A DNA stretch of 64,000 nt from Pedobacter sp. ok626 (GCF_900100435.1 NZ_FNEX01000021.1:1-64000); one strand, 5' to 3'; shown: positions 8,411 through 17,534, counted from the stretch's first letter. Translations and numbers: made by a program. The notes: generated by a model from the letters alone, not told the origin.

Positions 8411-9856
8411 TTATAAACCAATTTTAAGCTCACTGATCAGTTGATTATAAAGCTGTTCTTTATCACTGGGTCTAAAGGTATTAGCATTAACAACCTTTCC
8501 TCTGCTGACTAAAACATAACGAGGTATGGCGTAGCCATTCTTACCAGCCCAAAATTTGTTCTTTAGGTCTTGTAATAACGCTTTATTGGTTCTGATGTGC
8601 CAACCTTCTAGATTGTAATATTTAATCATGGTTTTCCATTGTTCATCGGCTTCATCCTTATCTGTAGAAATGAAAAGTATATCAATGTCTTTAGACGTGA
8701 GGAACTGCTCTAGGTCTTTGTTATACCGAAATTCTTCTTTACATGGCCCGCACCAGGTTGCCCAAATATCTATAAAGACGGTTTTATCCTTAAATTGGCG
8801 AAGCAGCTGTTCAAATGAGTCAATCTTCCCATAATCGGCTATTATTTTTTGCTTTTGATTTAAACTAGTTTTTTTTACTTTATTAAATGCCTCAATCTGC
8901 GTTGCATGGGTTTGTAAATAGGGGGTGAAATGACTGCGAGGGTATTGCTTCTCAAAATCATTAAATAATTCAAGCAAAACAGGCTGAAATTTATTTTGCA
9001 TCATTTCGTTCTGTAGAAAGCTTGCCATCAGGTATTCTCGCATTTTTCCGCTAAAGGTTGTTCCAAAGCATTGATACTTATACTTGAAGTAATCGTTTTC
9101 ATTTTTAATATCTGACTTAATGCCTCTCTTTTGGGCTAAATAATATTGTAAATAGGTAAATACGTAGTAGTCGGCATGGTAATAAAAATCCGGGTTAAAT
9201 GTATCCTGGATATTTGTTAACGGATGTTTTTTATAAGCATTTGTCCACATCGCATCTAATTCACTATTTAATTTTTTAGTTTCCGAAAAAACAATCATAG
9301 GAATGGCGGCCTCTATAATGACAGCATTAACATTCAAATAATTTTGTACCGCTTCATAAAAATTTAAAGAGATTTTTTTGGCGACCAATAAATCAGTAAA
9401 GGGTTTTAATTCTGCTTCTTTCTCTTGTTCAATTCGCTTTAGTAAGGCTACAGTATTTGTGTCATTTTTATAAAATGTCCTTGCTTTATCCTGATAAAAT
9501 TGATTATCCCTTTTTGAGAAGAGAATTATCCCTTCCATATTTCGGTCTGTGTGCCTTAAAACATCCTTTTTGCCATAATCAAATACTATATTGGTAATTC
9601 CTGGCTCAATAATAAATGGATACCCATTGATTCTCAGCCAGGTAGTTTTATTAACTGTCAACGTATACTTAATTATACTGTCGATGCCATTTTTTTGCTC
9701 ATCAACAGCTTCGGGAAACCACGTGCCATCAACCGGATGTTGAATTCTGACCTTGTTATTACTGGCATTTAAAACCTTAATTCTTAGTGTAGCTTGCTGC
9801 GCCTGTAAAATAAAAGGCATCAAACTAATGGTAAATAAAAATAGCAGCTTTTTCAT
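8411..9856 (-). CDS. Exported thioredoxin-like (TlpA/ResA-type) protein
   Basis: The ATG at 9856 opens a signal peptide (about 17 residues, ending LQAQ), giving 481 residues; a longer frame to 9994 has no signal. A large N-terminal region of unknown fold (about 20-340) precedes a C-terminal thioredoxin domain with the active site WATWCGPCKEEF and the partner cis-Pro loop IPRYVLVS. Such long Bacteroidota proteins act in the periplasm as disulfide reductases, often near cytochrome or metal genes; the copper locus starts about 200 bp away on the other strand. The partner is unknown. Confidence 0.8.
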   Translation of the reverse strand: MKKLLFLFTISLMPFILQAQQATLRIKVLNASNNKVRIQHPVDGTWFPEAVDEQKNGIDSIIKYTLTVNKTTWLRINGYPFIIEPGITNIVFDYGKKDVLRHTDRNMEGIILFSKRDNQFYQDKARTFYKNDTNTVALLKRIEQEKEAELKPFTDLLVAKKISLNFYEAVQNYLNVNAVIIEAAIPMIVFSETKKLNSELDAMWTNAYKKHPLTNIQDTFNPDFYYHADYYVFTYLQYYLAQKRGIKSDIKNENDYFKYKYQCFGTTFSGKMREYLMASFLQNEMMQNKFQPVLLELFNDFEKQYPRSHFTPYLQTHATQIEAFNKVKKTSLNQKQKIIADYGKIDSFEQLLRQFKDKTVFIDIWATWCGPCKEEFRYNKDLEQFLTSKDIDILFISTDKDEADEQWKTMIKYYNLEGWHIRTNKALLQDLKNKFWAGKNGYAIPRYVLVSRGKVVNANTFRPSDKEQLYNQLISELKIGL

Positions 9857-10014
9857 AGTGTAAGATAAATAAATCAAGTGATGGATTAATTCAATCAGAT
9901 TGTTTATGATTATAAATATTATTCTATTTAATAATTTCGAAACATTGGACGTTTTTGGTCTGGTAGAAATATTTGGAGAACTTCCGGATGTCATCTCAAA
10001 TTCGTTCGCCTATA

Positions 10015-10046
10015 TTGTAAAACTATAAATTTATAGTCTACCTTTG
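10015..10046 (+). promoter_or_regulatory. Promoter of the copper-type locus with palindromic operator
   Basis: TTG (10015-10017) and TACCTTTG (10039-10046) are separated by 21 bp. The spacer contains ACTATAAATTTATAGT (10022-10037), a perfect 16-bp palindrome, in the position expected for a repressor site. The ATG at 10054 is 7 nt after the -7 box. Confidence 0.65.
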
Positions 10047-10053
10047 CCCCAAA

Positions 10054-10437
10054 ATGATCAACCGCTTAATTGCTATAACCCTACTTTTAGCATTGATAAG
10101 TACTAACTTATCACGGTTTTTCGTGTATGCTGAATTTAAAGCCAATCAAAAATACATTGCCGCGGCACTTTGCGAGAACAGAGACAAGCCACAAATGCAT
10201 TGTAATGGTAAATGTTACCTAATGAAAAAGCTTAAAGAGGCGGAAGAAAAAGAAAAGAAGCAGGAGGAGGCCAGCCAGAAAAAAGGAGGTCAAGATGCAT
10301 TTGTTCTAAACAGTCCTTTGATCGTTTCGTTTTACGAATTCACTCCTAAAAAGAAAGAGCCGGCTTTCATTTCTTTCCAACTTCCTAAAATCAGTTCAGA
10401 AATACTTCATCCTCCACCTGCCAAGGTTTTTTCTTAA
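10054..10437 (+). CDS. Small membrane-anchored Cys-motif protein of the MbnP/MbnH locus
   Basis: A 127-residue protein with an N-terminal hydrophobic anchor or signal (about 1-25). A cysteine cluster follows (ALCENRDKPQMHCNGKCYLMKKL, with cysteines near residues 49, 60 and 64 and an adjacent His), then a very charged Lys/Glu linker and a hydrophobic strand-rich tail. I recall similar small proteins at the head of metal-handling loci in Bacteroidota, but it has no assigned function. The CHC-type cluster could bind Cu(I) or haem-delivery thiols (inference). It is the first gene after the palindromic promoter, with a 172-bp gap to MbnP1. Confidence 0.6.
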   Translation: MINRLIAITLLLALISTNLSRFFVYAEFKANQKYIAAALCENRDKPQMHCNGKCYLMKKLKEAEEKEKKQEEASQKKGGQDAFVLNSPLIVSFYEFTPKKKEPAFISFQLPKISSEILHPPPAKVFS

Positions 10438-10609
10438 TCACAGACTTATAATATAAAATGTAATCAGGTAATGCATATTCCGATAAATGGAATTGTATTG
10501 CTTGGCTTTTGCGTAACGTACATTATTGTAGCGTTGTGCGCTTACTAAATTTAATGGAGCGTTCGTAATTATCGAAAATGCTTCATCATCATAAATTATA
10601 TACTTAAAA

Positions 10610-11392
10610 ATGAAAAAATTATTATCTATCATAGGTTTATCTGCTTTATTATTTACTTCATGTTCAAAAGACAATGACACCATTCTTGTAGAAGCAGATG
10701 GTAAAGTAACAGTTTCTTTTGATGCCGTATTCGGGGCTCAGGATTTTGCGTTGAATAAAGACTTTACTTCCGGAACTAAGACCTTTAATTTCACTAAATT
10801 CAGATATTGGGTGAGTAATGTTGCCCTTGTAAATAGTAAAGGCGAAGCGTACCAAGTACCTAACTCATACTTTTTAGTAGAAGAAACCAGTGCAGTTCCT
10901 GTTCAGGAAGGAGCATTTACCTATCCGGCTACTAAGCGTGAAGATGTGGTTCTGCCAAATATCCCGCTGGGAGATTACAAAGCCATTAAATTCTCTATCG
11001 GTGTAGATCAGAAATACAATGATAATCTAAGTTTGCAAACAGCTGAACTTTCTCAATTAAACGGGATGACAAATGTTTCCTGGATGTGGATGACCAGTTA
11101 TATTTTCTCTTCTGTAGGAGGTAAGGTGACTGAAAATGGCACATCGAAAACCTTGTTGGTAGAGACAGGTTTAAACGCAAATTACAAAACAGTAACAGTT
11201 GATTTACCTCAGGCAGTTAAAATTAGCTCTGCTAAGGAAACAAAGATCGTTTTGAATGCTGATGTGGAGAAAGCCATCGACGGTGTGGATGTGGTAACCA
11301 ATCCTGTTGTTGGTGCTTCAAAAGCAACGATAATGGCCGCAGTAGCAACCAACTATTCTACAAAAGTATTTTCAGTTAAATCAGTAAACTAA
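10610..11392 (+). CDS. MbnP-like lipoprotein, divergent copy 1
   Basis: A lipoprotein (lipobox near C18, FTSCSKDND) of 260 residues with the MbnP fold signature: VSFDAVFG at the start, FTKFRYWVSNVAL, the GDYKAIKFSIGVD strand and the VSWMWMTSYIF tryptophan segment. MbnP proteins bind copper in the periplasm, and the family depends on oxidation of a Trp to kynurenine by the partner MbnH. This copy differs from copy 2: where copy 2 has YHIGFFGGY and a later HLFVDL, it has LVETG and VLNADV, so both histidines are missing. It may therefore bind metal differently or act as a scaffold. The di-haem partner follows 4 bp downstream. Confidence 0.8.
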   Translation: MKKLLSIIGLSALLFTSCSKDNDTILVEADGKVTVSFDAVFGAQDFALNKDFTSGTKTFNFTKFRYWVSNVALVNSKGEAYQVPNSYFLVEETSAVPVQEGAFTYPATKREDVVLPNIPLGDYKAIKFSIGVDQKYNDNLSLQTAELSQLNGMTNVSWMWMTSYIFSSVGGKVTENGTSKTLLVETGLNANYKTVTVDLPQAVKISSAKETKIVLNADVEKAIDGVDVVTNPVVGASKATIMAAVATNYSTKVFSVKSVN

Positions 11393-11396
11393 TCCA

Positions 11397-12476
11397 ATGA
11401 CTGGTAAGATCGCATTTTTGCGTATTACTGTCTGTATTCTTTTGCCGACTGCGGTTTCATCCTGTAAAAAGGATGTTCCCCTCGAAGAAATCAATCCGGT
11501 ACCTCATGCTGTAAAGCTGGAGGTACCGGGTAACTTCCCGACAGTTGAACAGGATTTGGACAATCCTTTAACCGCTGAAGGTATTGAACTGGGCAGAATG
11601 CTTTTCTATGATGTGAGACTTTCTGGCAACAACAGGATTTCCTGTGCCTCTTGTCACCGTCAGGATCTTGCTTTCACCGATGGGCTAGCTTTGAGTACGA
11701 TTGGTGTTTCTGGAAAAATGCTTGACAGGCATGCTCCTGCACTATTTAATCTGGCATGGGCAAAAACAGGATTGTTTTGGGATGGTGGTTCAAAAAACCT
11801 CGAATCTCAGGCATTTGGACCTTTGACCAGTGCCGATGAGATGCATCAGGATCTTTTGGTATTAGAGGCTGAACTGAAACAGGTTCCAGATTATGTAACC
11901 AGGTTTAAAAAGGCTTTTAACGAAGATATTAAATCTGTAAATGTGGTTAAGGCATTAGCACAATTTCAACGTACGCTGATTTCCGGTACTTCCAGATATG
12001 ATAAGTACAAAAGGGGAGAAGCAGGTGCCAGCCTTACAGCGACTGAATTGCTGGGTATGAACCTGCTGAACAGTAAATGTAAAGCTTGCCACAGTGGTGA
12101 ATTGTTCACAGATGATGGTTACCACAACAATGGTATTGATGCAACATTCAGCGACGATCATGAAGGGATATATCAAGGCCGTTTCCGGGTGAGTTTTGAT
12201 CCGAATGATATGGGCAAATTCAAAACACCTTCACTAAGAAATGTAATGCTCACTGCACCTTACATGCATGACGGCAGATTTAAAACCATTGATGAAGTAT
12301 TGGATCACTATGAGTTTGGGATTAAAATCTCCCCCACCACAGATCAGTTGCTTTATCAGGATCAGACGGGCATTCCACTGTCAAAAATAGAAAGAGAGGC
12401 TATTATTGCCTTTCTGGCTGCGCTTACCGATCATGAATTTATCACAAACAAAAAAATGAATAACCCTAATCCATAA
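11397..12476 (+). CDS. MbnH-like di-haem cytochrome c peroxidase-family lipoprotein, copy 1
   Basis: A lipoprotein (Cys 23 in VSSCKK) of 359 residues. It has two haem c sites, CASCH at 83-87 and CKACH at 228-232, and the conserved TAPYMHDGRF segment of the MauG/BCCP superfamily. MbnH-type enzymes use two c-haems and peroxide to make a high-valent state that oxidises a Trp of the partner MbnP to kynurenine. The gene is 4 bp after MbnP1 and 3 bp before MbnP2, so it is co-translated with both. A plain peroxidase role cannot be excluded. Confidence 0.85.
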   Translation: MTGKIAFLRITVCILLPTAVSSCKKDVPLEEINPVPHAVKLEVPGNFPTVEQDLDNPLTAEGIELGRMLFYDVRLSGNNRISCASCHRQDLAFTDGLALSTIGVSGKMLDRHAPALFNLAWAKTGLFWDGGSKNLESQAFGPLTSADEMHQDLLVLEAELKQVPDYVTRFKKAFNEDIKSVNVVKALAQFQRTLISGTSRYDKYKRGEAGASLTATELLGMNLLNSKCKACHSGELFTDDGYHNNGIDATFSDDHEGIYQGRFRVSFDPNDMGKFKTPSLRNVMLTAPYMHDGRFKTIDEVLDHYEFGIKISPTTDQLLYQDQTGIPLSKIEREAIIAFLAALTDHEFITNKKMNNPNP

Positions 12477-12479
12477 ATT

Positions 12480-13337
12480 ATGATACCTATAAATGGAAAA
12501 AAAATAAAATCAATGCTGCTGTTCAGCTTTATGCTGGTACTTGCGGCCTGCTCTAAGAAAGACAATCCTACGCCAGACTTTCAGGAAGAAAACCTTGCGC
12601 CGCTTTCGGTTGAATTCGACAATATTGTTGGAGAAAGGACATTAACTTTTGACAATACAGGCAGTCCTTACAAAAATGCAGCTGGCGAGCCCTTTACGGT
12701 ATCCAGAATTCAGTATTTTATCAGCAACCTTAAGGTAACCACAGCAGCTGGAAATACCTATACCGTAAATCCAGACAGCAGTTATTTCTTGATTAAAGGT
12801 GATGACAAGGCTACCCGTTTTGCGAAGGTGAAAGTTCCCGAAGGCGATTATACCAATTTAACTTTCACATTAGGTGTGGATAGTTTGCGCAGTACCATGC
12901 CGATAGACAAACGTACTGGTGTGCTGGATCCGGCAGCGGGTGGTGGTATGGAAGATGGTGGCATGTACTGGGGATGGAACGGCGGATATATCTTCTTTAA
13001 ATTTGAGGGTAATTCGGCGGTCATTTCAGATAACGTAAATGGAGATCCTACAGGTAAGAAGCAGATGAAATACCATATTGGCTTTTTTGGTGGCTACAGT
13101 GCACCAACATTGAATAACATCAAAGTTATTAATGTGGATTTAAGGACAGCGGGAATCGCTAAAGTGAGAAAAGACCGCCAGAGTAATATCCATCTTTTTG
13201 TAGATCTGATGAAGGTATTTAACGGTAAAAACGCTTTTAAAATAGCAGAGAAACCGAACGTGATGTTCGATGATTTTAGTGCTAAAATTGCGGCCAATTT
13301 CCCGGAAATGTTTAGGCATGACCATACTGAAAATTAA
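12480..13337 (+). CDS. MbnP-like copper-binding lipoprotein, copy 2
   Basis: A 285-residue lipoprotein (lipobox LAACSKK). The MbnP pattern is complete: VEFDNIVGERTL, FTVSRIQYFISNLKV, GDYTNLTFTLGVD, and the tryptophan segment YWGWNGGYIFFKF, where the kynurenine-forming Trp is expected (inference by family). The two His positions are present in YHIGFFGGY and HLFVDLMKVF. The C-terminus adds FRHDHTEN, a His-rich tail that may also bind metal. It is the canonical-looking member of the pair. The second MbnH follows 5 bp downstream. Confidence 0.86.
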   Translation: MIPINGKKIKSMLLFSFMLVLAACSKKDNPTPDFQEENLAPLSVEFDNIVGERTLTFDNTGSPYKNAAGEPFTVSRIQYFISNLKVTTAAGNTYTVNPDSSYFLIKGDDKATRFAKVKVPEGDYTNLTFTLGVDSLRSTMPIDKRTGVLDPAAGGGMEDGGMYWGWNGGYIFFKFEGNSAVISDNVNGDPTGKKQMKYHIGFFGGYSAPTLNNIKVINVDLRTAGIAKVRKDRQSNIHLFVDLMKVFNGKNAFKIAEKPNVMFDDFSAKIAANFPEMFRHDHTEN

Positions 13338-13342
13338 GTAAC

Positions 13343-14389
13343 ATGAACAAAAAACACTGGATCGTATTGTGTCTTTCTGGCCTTTTTATTTTGGCCTGCA
13401 AGAAAGACAATCCGATTAAAGAAGAGATAGAGCAGTTCCTGGGTTTTCGGAAGCCAGCGAACTTTCCTGAGCCTGTATATAATCTGGCCAATAATCCGGT
13501 TACCAAAGAAGGTTTCGAACTAGGTAGGGCTTTGTTTTATGAGCCTAGACTTTCACGAAATAATACCATTACCTGTGGTTCCTGTCATATTCAATCTTCT
13601 GCATTTACGCAGCATGGTCATGATGTGAGTCACGGTATTGATGATCGATTGGGAACACGTAATTCGCCGCCAATTATGAACTTGGCTTGGAATAAGGCCT
13701 TTATGTGGGGCGGTGGGGTTTATGATTTGGATCTGCAGCCGATCACACCCATTACTACCCATGAAGAAATGGACGAAAATCTGGAAAATGTGTTGAACAA
13801 GATCAGGGCACTACCTAAATATACAGCCATGTTTAAAGGTGCGTTTGGCACCGAAGAGGTCACAACTGCACGTTTCATGAAAGCCTTGTCTCAATTTATG
13901 CTAATGTGCGTCAGTAGCAATTCTAAGTATGACAAGGTGATGCGTAAGGAAGCTGGTGCAGCCTTTACTACAGATGAGCAGGCAGGCTATGTACTGTTTA
14001 AGGATAAATGTGCTTCCTGCCATTCCGAGCCTTTATTTACGGATGGTTCTTTCCGTAACAATGGTTTGGGAATTAGCACGATCAATGACAAAGGTTTATA
14101 CGGAGCAACGCTGATCGAGACGGATAAGTATAAATTTAAAGTGCCCTCCTTAAGGAATCTGCAGTATACTGCGCCTTATATGCACGACGGCAGGTTTTTA
14201 TCACTGGCTGGTGTGCTGGAGTATTACCATTCAGAAGTTCAGGCTACGCCTAATTTGGATCCGGTATTGAACCAGAACGGAAAGCTAGGCATCGCACTAA
14301 AAGAAGATCAGAAAGCTAAACTTACCGCATTCCTGAATACCCTGAATGATACGGAGTTTATCAATAATAAAATGTTATCAGAACAATAG
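13343..14389 (+). CDS. MbnH-like di-haem cytochrome c peroxidase-family lipoprotein, copy 2
   Basis: A 348-residue lipoprotein (Cys 19 in FILACKK) with haem sites CGSCH at 78-82 and CASCH at 223-227 and the TAPYMHDGRF segment. It is clearly paralogous to copy 1, with the same spacing of haems, but has diverged across the middle (SSAFTQHGHDVSHGID replaces AFTDGLALSTIG). It should activate MbnP2, the adjacent gene. Two such enzymes in one operon suggest one for each MbnP. The CDICGCG outer-membrane gene follows 2 bp later. Confidence 0.86.
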   Translation: MNKKHWIVLCLSGLFILACKKDNPIKEEIEQFLGFRKPANFPEPVYNLANNPVTKEGFELGRALFYEPRLSRNNTITCGSCHIQSSAFTQHGHDVSHGIDDRLGTRNSPPIMNLAWNKAFMWGGGVYDLDLQPITPITTHEEMDENLENVLNKIRALPKYTAMFKGAFGTEEVTTARFMKALSQFMLMCVSSNSKYDKVMRKEAGAAFTTDEQAGYVLFKDKCASCHSEPLFTDGSFRNNGLGISTINDKGLYGATLIETDKYKFKVPSLRNLQYTAPYMHDGRFLSLAGVLEYYHSEVQATPNLDPVLNQNGKLGIALKEDQKAKLTAFLNTLNDTEFINNKMLSEQ

Positions 14390-14391
14390 AT

Positions 14392-15318
14392 ATGAAAAAG
14401 AAAATAATGATTGCACTGGTTCTGGTTATCACTGGTATAACTGCTACCCGTGCATGTGACATTTGTGGCTGCGGCGTTGGGAGCTATTATTTGGGTATTT
14501 TACCGGAGTACAATAAGCGTTTCATCGGCTTGCGTTATCAACATAAAACATTACGAACACACCTTGGCCCTTTCGGAGAACGCACGCCAATAACAGCCGA
14601 TGAAACTTACCAGAGTGCAGAGCTTTGGGGAGGCTGGAATTTTGGAACCAGATTTAGGGTGCTGGCGTTTCTGCCTTACAATTTTAATAAGCGGGAAAGC
14701 CAGACTGGAAATGGCACTAAGACAGGTTTAGGAGATATTGCAGTAATGGGATATTATAAACTATTTGACCATAAAGGTACTTTGGGCGAACGCTTATTGG
14801 TTCAGTCTTTATGGATCGGTGGGGGAATTAAAGTGCCCACAGGGAAGTATGAACCTACAGAGCGTTTGGCTGTAAGTGAATCCCCGAATAATTTCCAGTT
14901 GGGAACCGCCAGTACAGATTTTACCCTTAATGCGGCATATGATATCCGCTATAATGATTTGGGACTGAATGCCAATGTCAACTACAAGATCAATACAGAA
15001 AACAAATATGAATACCGGTACGGTAATAAATTCACTTCAAATTTACTGGTTTATCATAAATTCAGGGTCGCTCAGAAAGTTACAGTTGCGCCTAATATTG
15101 GCGTACTATATGAAACGGCTGAAAAAGATGTGGAAAGTAAAAAATATGATGTGGCTGTTTCTGGGGGCTACTCTTTATCTGCTGTTGGCGGTGTAGAGGT
15201 TGCAATGAAAGGCCTTTCAGTCGGTGCCAATTACCAAAATGTACGGTCGCAGAATCTTGCAGGAGGCAGAGCATCTGCTGGAAACCGTGTCATGGTTCAT
15301 ATGTCTTTACCTTTTTAA
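14392..15318 (+). CDS. CDICGCG-type outer-membrane beta-barrel protein
   Basis: A 308-residue protein with a signal peptide (about 21 residues). The mature N-terminus begins at CDICGCGVG, three closely spaced cysteines that could bind a soft metal or be lipidated. The rest is a barrel-like alternation of aromatic strands (RFIGLRYQHK, LWIGGGIKVPTG, LGLNANVNYKI) ending in the phenylalanine typical of BAM substrates (MVHMSLPF). I recall this family in Bacteroidota beside MbnP/MbnH genes. It probably forms the outer-membrane step of the locus. Transport is inferred, not shown. Confidence 0.72.
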   Translation: MKKKIMIALVLVITGITATRACDICGCGVGSYYLGILPEYNKRFIGLRYQHKTLRTHLGPFGERTPITADETYQSAELWGGWNFGTRFRVLAFLPYNFNKRESQTGNGTKTGLGDIAVMGYYKLFDHKGTLGERLLVQSLWIGGGIKVPTGKYEPTERLAVSESPNNFQLGTASTDFTLNAAYDIRYNDLGLNANVNYKINTENKYEYRYGNKFTSNLLVYHKFRVAQKVTVAPNIGVLYETAEKDVESKKYDVAVSGGYSLSAVGGVEVAMKGLSVGANYQNVRSQNLAGGRASAGNRVMVHMSLPF

Positions 15319-15620
15319 AAAATAAAATTTTGTTGAAGATTTTATTTGATTAAACACGATCCTTAGTGTTGTGGCAATAAGATAGGCACTTTGGGGAAAA
15401 TAAAAAAAGCATTCAAAGAGCGCGCGCCTTTTTGAATGCTTTGGTATTCCTGTAAGCTAGACTATGGGCAAGTAGCGCTTCCTTCTGCAATGCAGAACTG
15501 TAGTGAGGCCGGATTTTCGAAGCTTAAAAATTTAATTTTCATTGAGAATTAATTTAAAGTTATGGTTTACAAATGGTTAATTTGTGAAAAATAGATAATT
15601 TACATATGCCTTAGGTATTT
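15319..15620. other. Intergenic stretch between the copper-type locus and chrA
   Basis: It holds the terminator at 15406-15442 and an AT-rich chrA leader. I find no tRNA-like fold, no ORF with family support and no clear TAnnTTTG box. Confidence 0.6.
15406..15442 (+). terminator. Terminator of the MbnP/MbnH operon
   Basis: AAAGCATTCAAA (15406-15417) pairs with TTTGAATGCTTT (15431-15442), extended inward by three more pairs around a GCGC-rich loop. The flanking A and T runs suggest it can work in both directions. Confidence 0.75.
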
Positions 15621-16748
15621 ATGACTCCAGACAATTTACGCCTTAAAGAAGTCGCTATTCTATTTTTAAAATTGGGGTGTATTGGCTTTGGTGGCCCTGC
15701 TGTTCACATTGCCATGATGGAACAGGAAGTAGTCAGAAAACGAAAATGGCTTAGCCAGGAATATTTTTTAGATCTGATTGGTGCTACCAATTTAATTCCA
15801 GGGCCAAATTCCACTGAAATGACCATGCATATTGGGCAGGAAAGAGCCGGATGGAAGGGACTAGTGGTAGCAGGGCTCTGTTTTATTCTTCCGGCAGTAA
15901 TTATAACCGGAGGAATTGCTTTTGCCTACCAGACGTATGGAAAATTACCCGAAGTACAACCATTCTTATATGGGGTCAAACCTGCTATTATCTCTGTTGT
16001 AATTGCTATGATGCTTTCATTATCAAGGAAAGCACTAAAGTCACTTGAGTTAGGTTTGATCGGGATAGCTGCTGTTATATTGGCTATTTATGGGGTTAAC
16101 GAGATTTATATCTTGTTTGGCGGTGGACTGATCGGGCTTTTAATACAGGTCTTAAAGAACCGGAAAAGTACTATGGAAAGTTTTATTCCACTTATTTTAC
16201 TACCCGGATATAGGGGCGGATCCGCTGATTTTAATTGGAAAATATTTTGGATCTTTCTAAAGATCGGAGCTATTTTATATGGAAGTGGCTATGTACTTTT
16301 TGCGTTTCTGGATACAGAATTGGTGAAAACAGGACTTTTGAGTAAGCAGGAACTAATTGATGCCATCGCGGTAGGTCAGATTACACCAGGGCCTGTCTTT
16401 TCCGCGGCTACTTTTATAGGTTGGCAATTGGGCGGATTTATGGGAGCGGTTGCTGCAACCATAGGAATCTTTCTTCCTTCTTTTTTATTTGTTACTTTTT
16501 CAACTCCGTTAATACTTAAACTCAGGGAATCTAAAATGATGTCGGCCTTTTTAGATACAGTCAATATGGTCTCTATTGCATTGATTATAATTGTCTGTAT
16601 CGAAATGGGCAAAGCCGCTATCGTGGACTGGCGAACTATACTTATTGCAATTGTTGGCTTCACTGTTACGAGCAAATTTAAACGCCTTAACAGCGCCTTT
16701 GTTATACTCGGGGGAGCTGGATTAGGATATGTTCTAAGTTTGATTTAA
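15621..16748 (+). CDS. chrA: Chromate efflux transporter ChrA
   Basis: A 375-residue CHR-family transporter with two homologous CHR halves and about ten transmembrane helices. The first half has the signature GCIGFGGPAVHIAMM with IGATNLIPGPNSTEM; the second repeats it as GQITPGPVFSAATFIGW. The family exports chromate driven by the proton gradient. The start ATG is unambiguous. It stands alone, and its last 15 bp overlap the convergent DUF6266 gene. Members without resistance genes nearby may export other oxyanions. Confidence 0.9.
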   Translation: MTPDNLRLKEVAILFLKLGCIGFGGPAVHIAMMEQEVVRKRKWLSQEYFLDLIGATNLIPGPNSTEMTMHIGQERAGWKGLVVAGLCFILPAVIITGGIAFAYQTYGKLPEVQPFLYGVKPAIISVVIAMMLSLSRKALKSLELGLIGIAAVILAIYGVNEIYILFGGGLIGLLIQVLKNRKSTMESFIPLILLPGYRGGSADFNWKIFWIFLKIGAILYGSGYVLFAFLDTELVKTGLLSKQELIDAIAVGQITPGPVFSAATFIGWQLGGFMGAVAATIGIFLPSFLFVTFSTPLILKLRESKMMSAFLDTVNMVSIALIIIVCIEMGKAAIVDWRTILIAIVGFTVTSKFKRLNSAFVILGGAGLGYVLSLI

Positions 16749-17534
16749 TTGGTTAATAAATTGGCTTAATCCGATTATTTTTCCGTTTTCATGTAGTAAT
16801 GAGGCTGTTTTTTCGGCATATTCTTTTCTGTTTAGTAAAACAACACAAGAATCAGGTTCTGTTGATCTTTCAATGGTGCTTAAATCCAATGTTTCCATAA
16901 CAAGGTTGCCAAGGTAAATACTGTTGCTTAAACTTCTTCTGTCATCTGCAATAAAAGACATATAGACATGAAGTTTCATACCTTTTAGTTCTGCAGGTAA
17001 TTCTAAAAAATCTGTCTCTTCTGTCATGCGTGCACCAGAAAACAGGTAATATGATTTTCCTGTTTCTTCTGCATAAACCAACAACATTGCACGTGCGCCT
17101 CTGTCGCTCCAGTTTAATGCGGTGTCGTAAGTCCAGTTAAAACGAACGCCATTGCCTTCGGCTGTTGCCTCTGGGTTTAATGGCAGTTCGATGGTTCCCT
17201 GAGTTAAACGCGCTGCAGCGTAGTTGATGCTGATGTTAGGATATTCGCCTTGAACTGCATGTAAGAGTTGGTAGGATTTCGCTGCATTGTTGGGCGAAAT
17301 GGGTTTGCCCTGGGCAGCTTCTTCAAAGCCTATTCGAACATAATCCGTCATACTGTTGACGAAATTATTCACTACTTCCATTCTCTTCCTTTGAATTTTC
17401 TCTTTTGGGCTTGGGGGACTCGTACGCTTTCTTTTCTTTGACCTAACATAAGCTACTCCATACCTTACATAACCCTCTACTGGACCGAGATTACCATTGA
17501 AGCCACCCAAAATACCGTTATTAATTCTTGCCAT
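16734..17534 (-). CDS. DUF6266 family protein
   Basis: A 266-residue protein opening with MARINNGILGGFNGNLGPVEG, the well-kept N-terminus of DUF6266, then the basic RSKKRKRTSPPSPKEKIQRKRM and a C-terminal domain rich in beta strands (about 120-210). No signal peptide is seen, and the strongly basic stretch at 32-50 would suit nucleic-acid or surface contact. These genes are common and multi-copy in Pedobacter and relatives, with no known role. Upstream lies an 11-bp repeat array. Confidence 0.8.
   Translation of the reverse strand: MARINNGILGGFNGNLGPVEGYVRYGVAYVRSKKRKRTSPPSPKEKIQRKRMEVVNNFVNSMTDYVRIGFEEAAQGKPISPNNAAKSYQLLHAVQGEYPNISINYAAARLTQGTIELPLNPEATAEGNGVRFNWTYDTALNWSDRGARAMLLVYAEETGKSYYLFSGARMTEETDFLELPAELKGMKLHVYMSFIADDRRSLSNSIYLGNLVMETLDLSTIERSTEPDSCVVLLNRKEYAEKTASLLHENGKIIGLSQFINQLNQT

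Noticed and set aside
10438..10683. Minus-strand 81-codon frame across the gap before MbnP1
   Set aside because: No homology or composition support, and it overlaps the start of a clear plus-strand gene.
10054..15318. A methanobactin precursor peptide
   Set aside because: I looked for a short Cys-rich peptide gene and MbnB/MbnC partners and found none.
15443..15600. A tRNA in the gap upstream of chrA
   Set aside because: No cloverleaf with acceptor stem and T-loop GTTC sequence could be formed.
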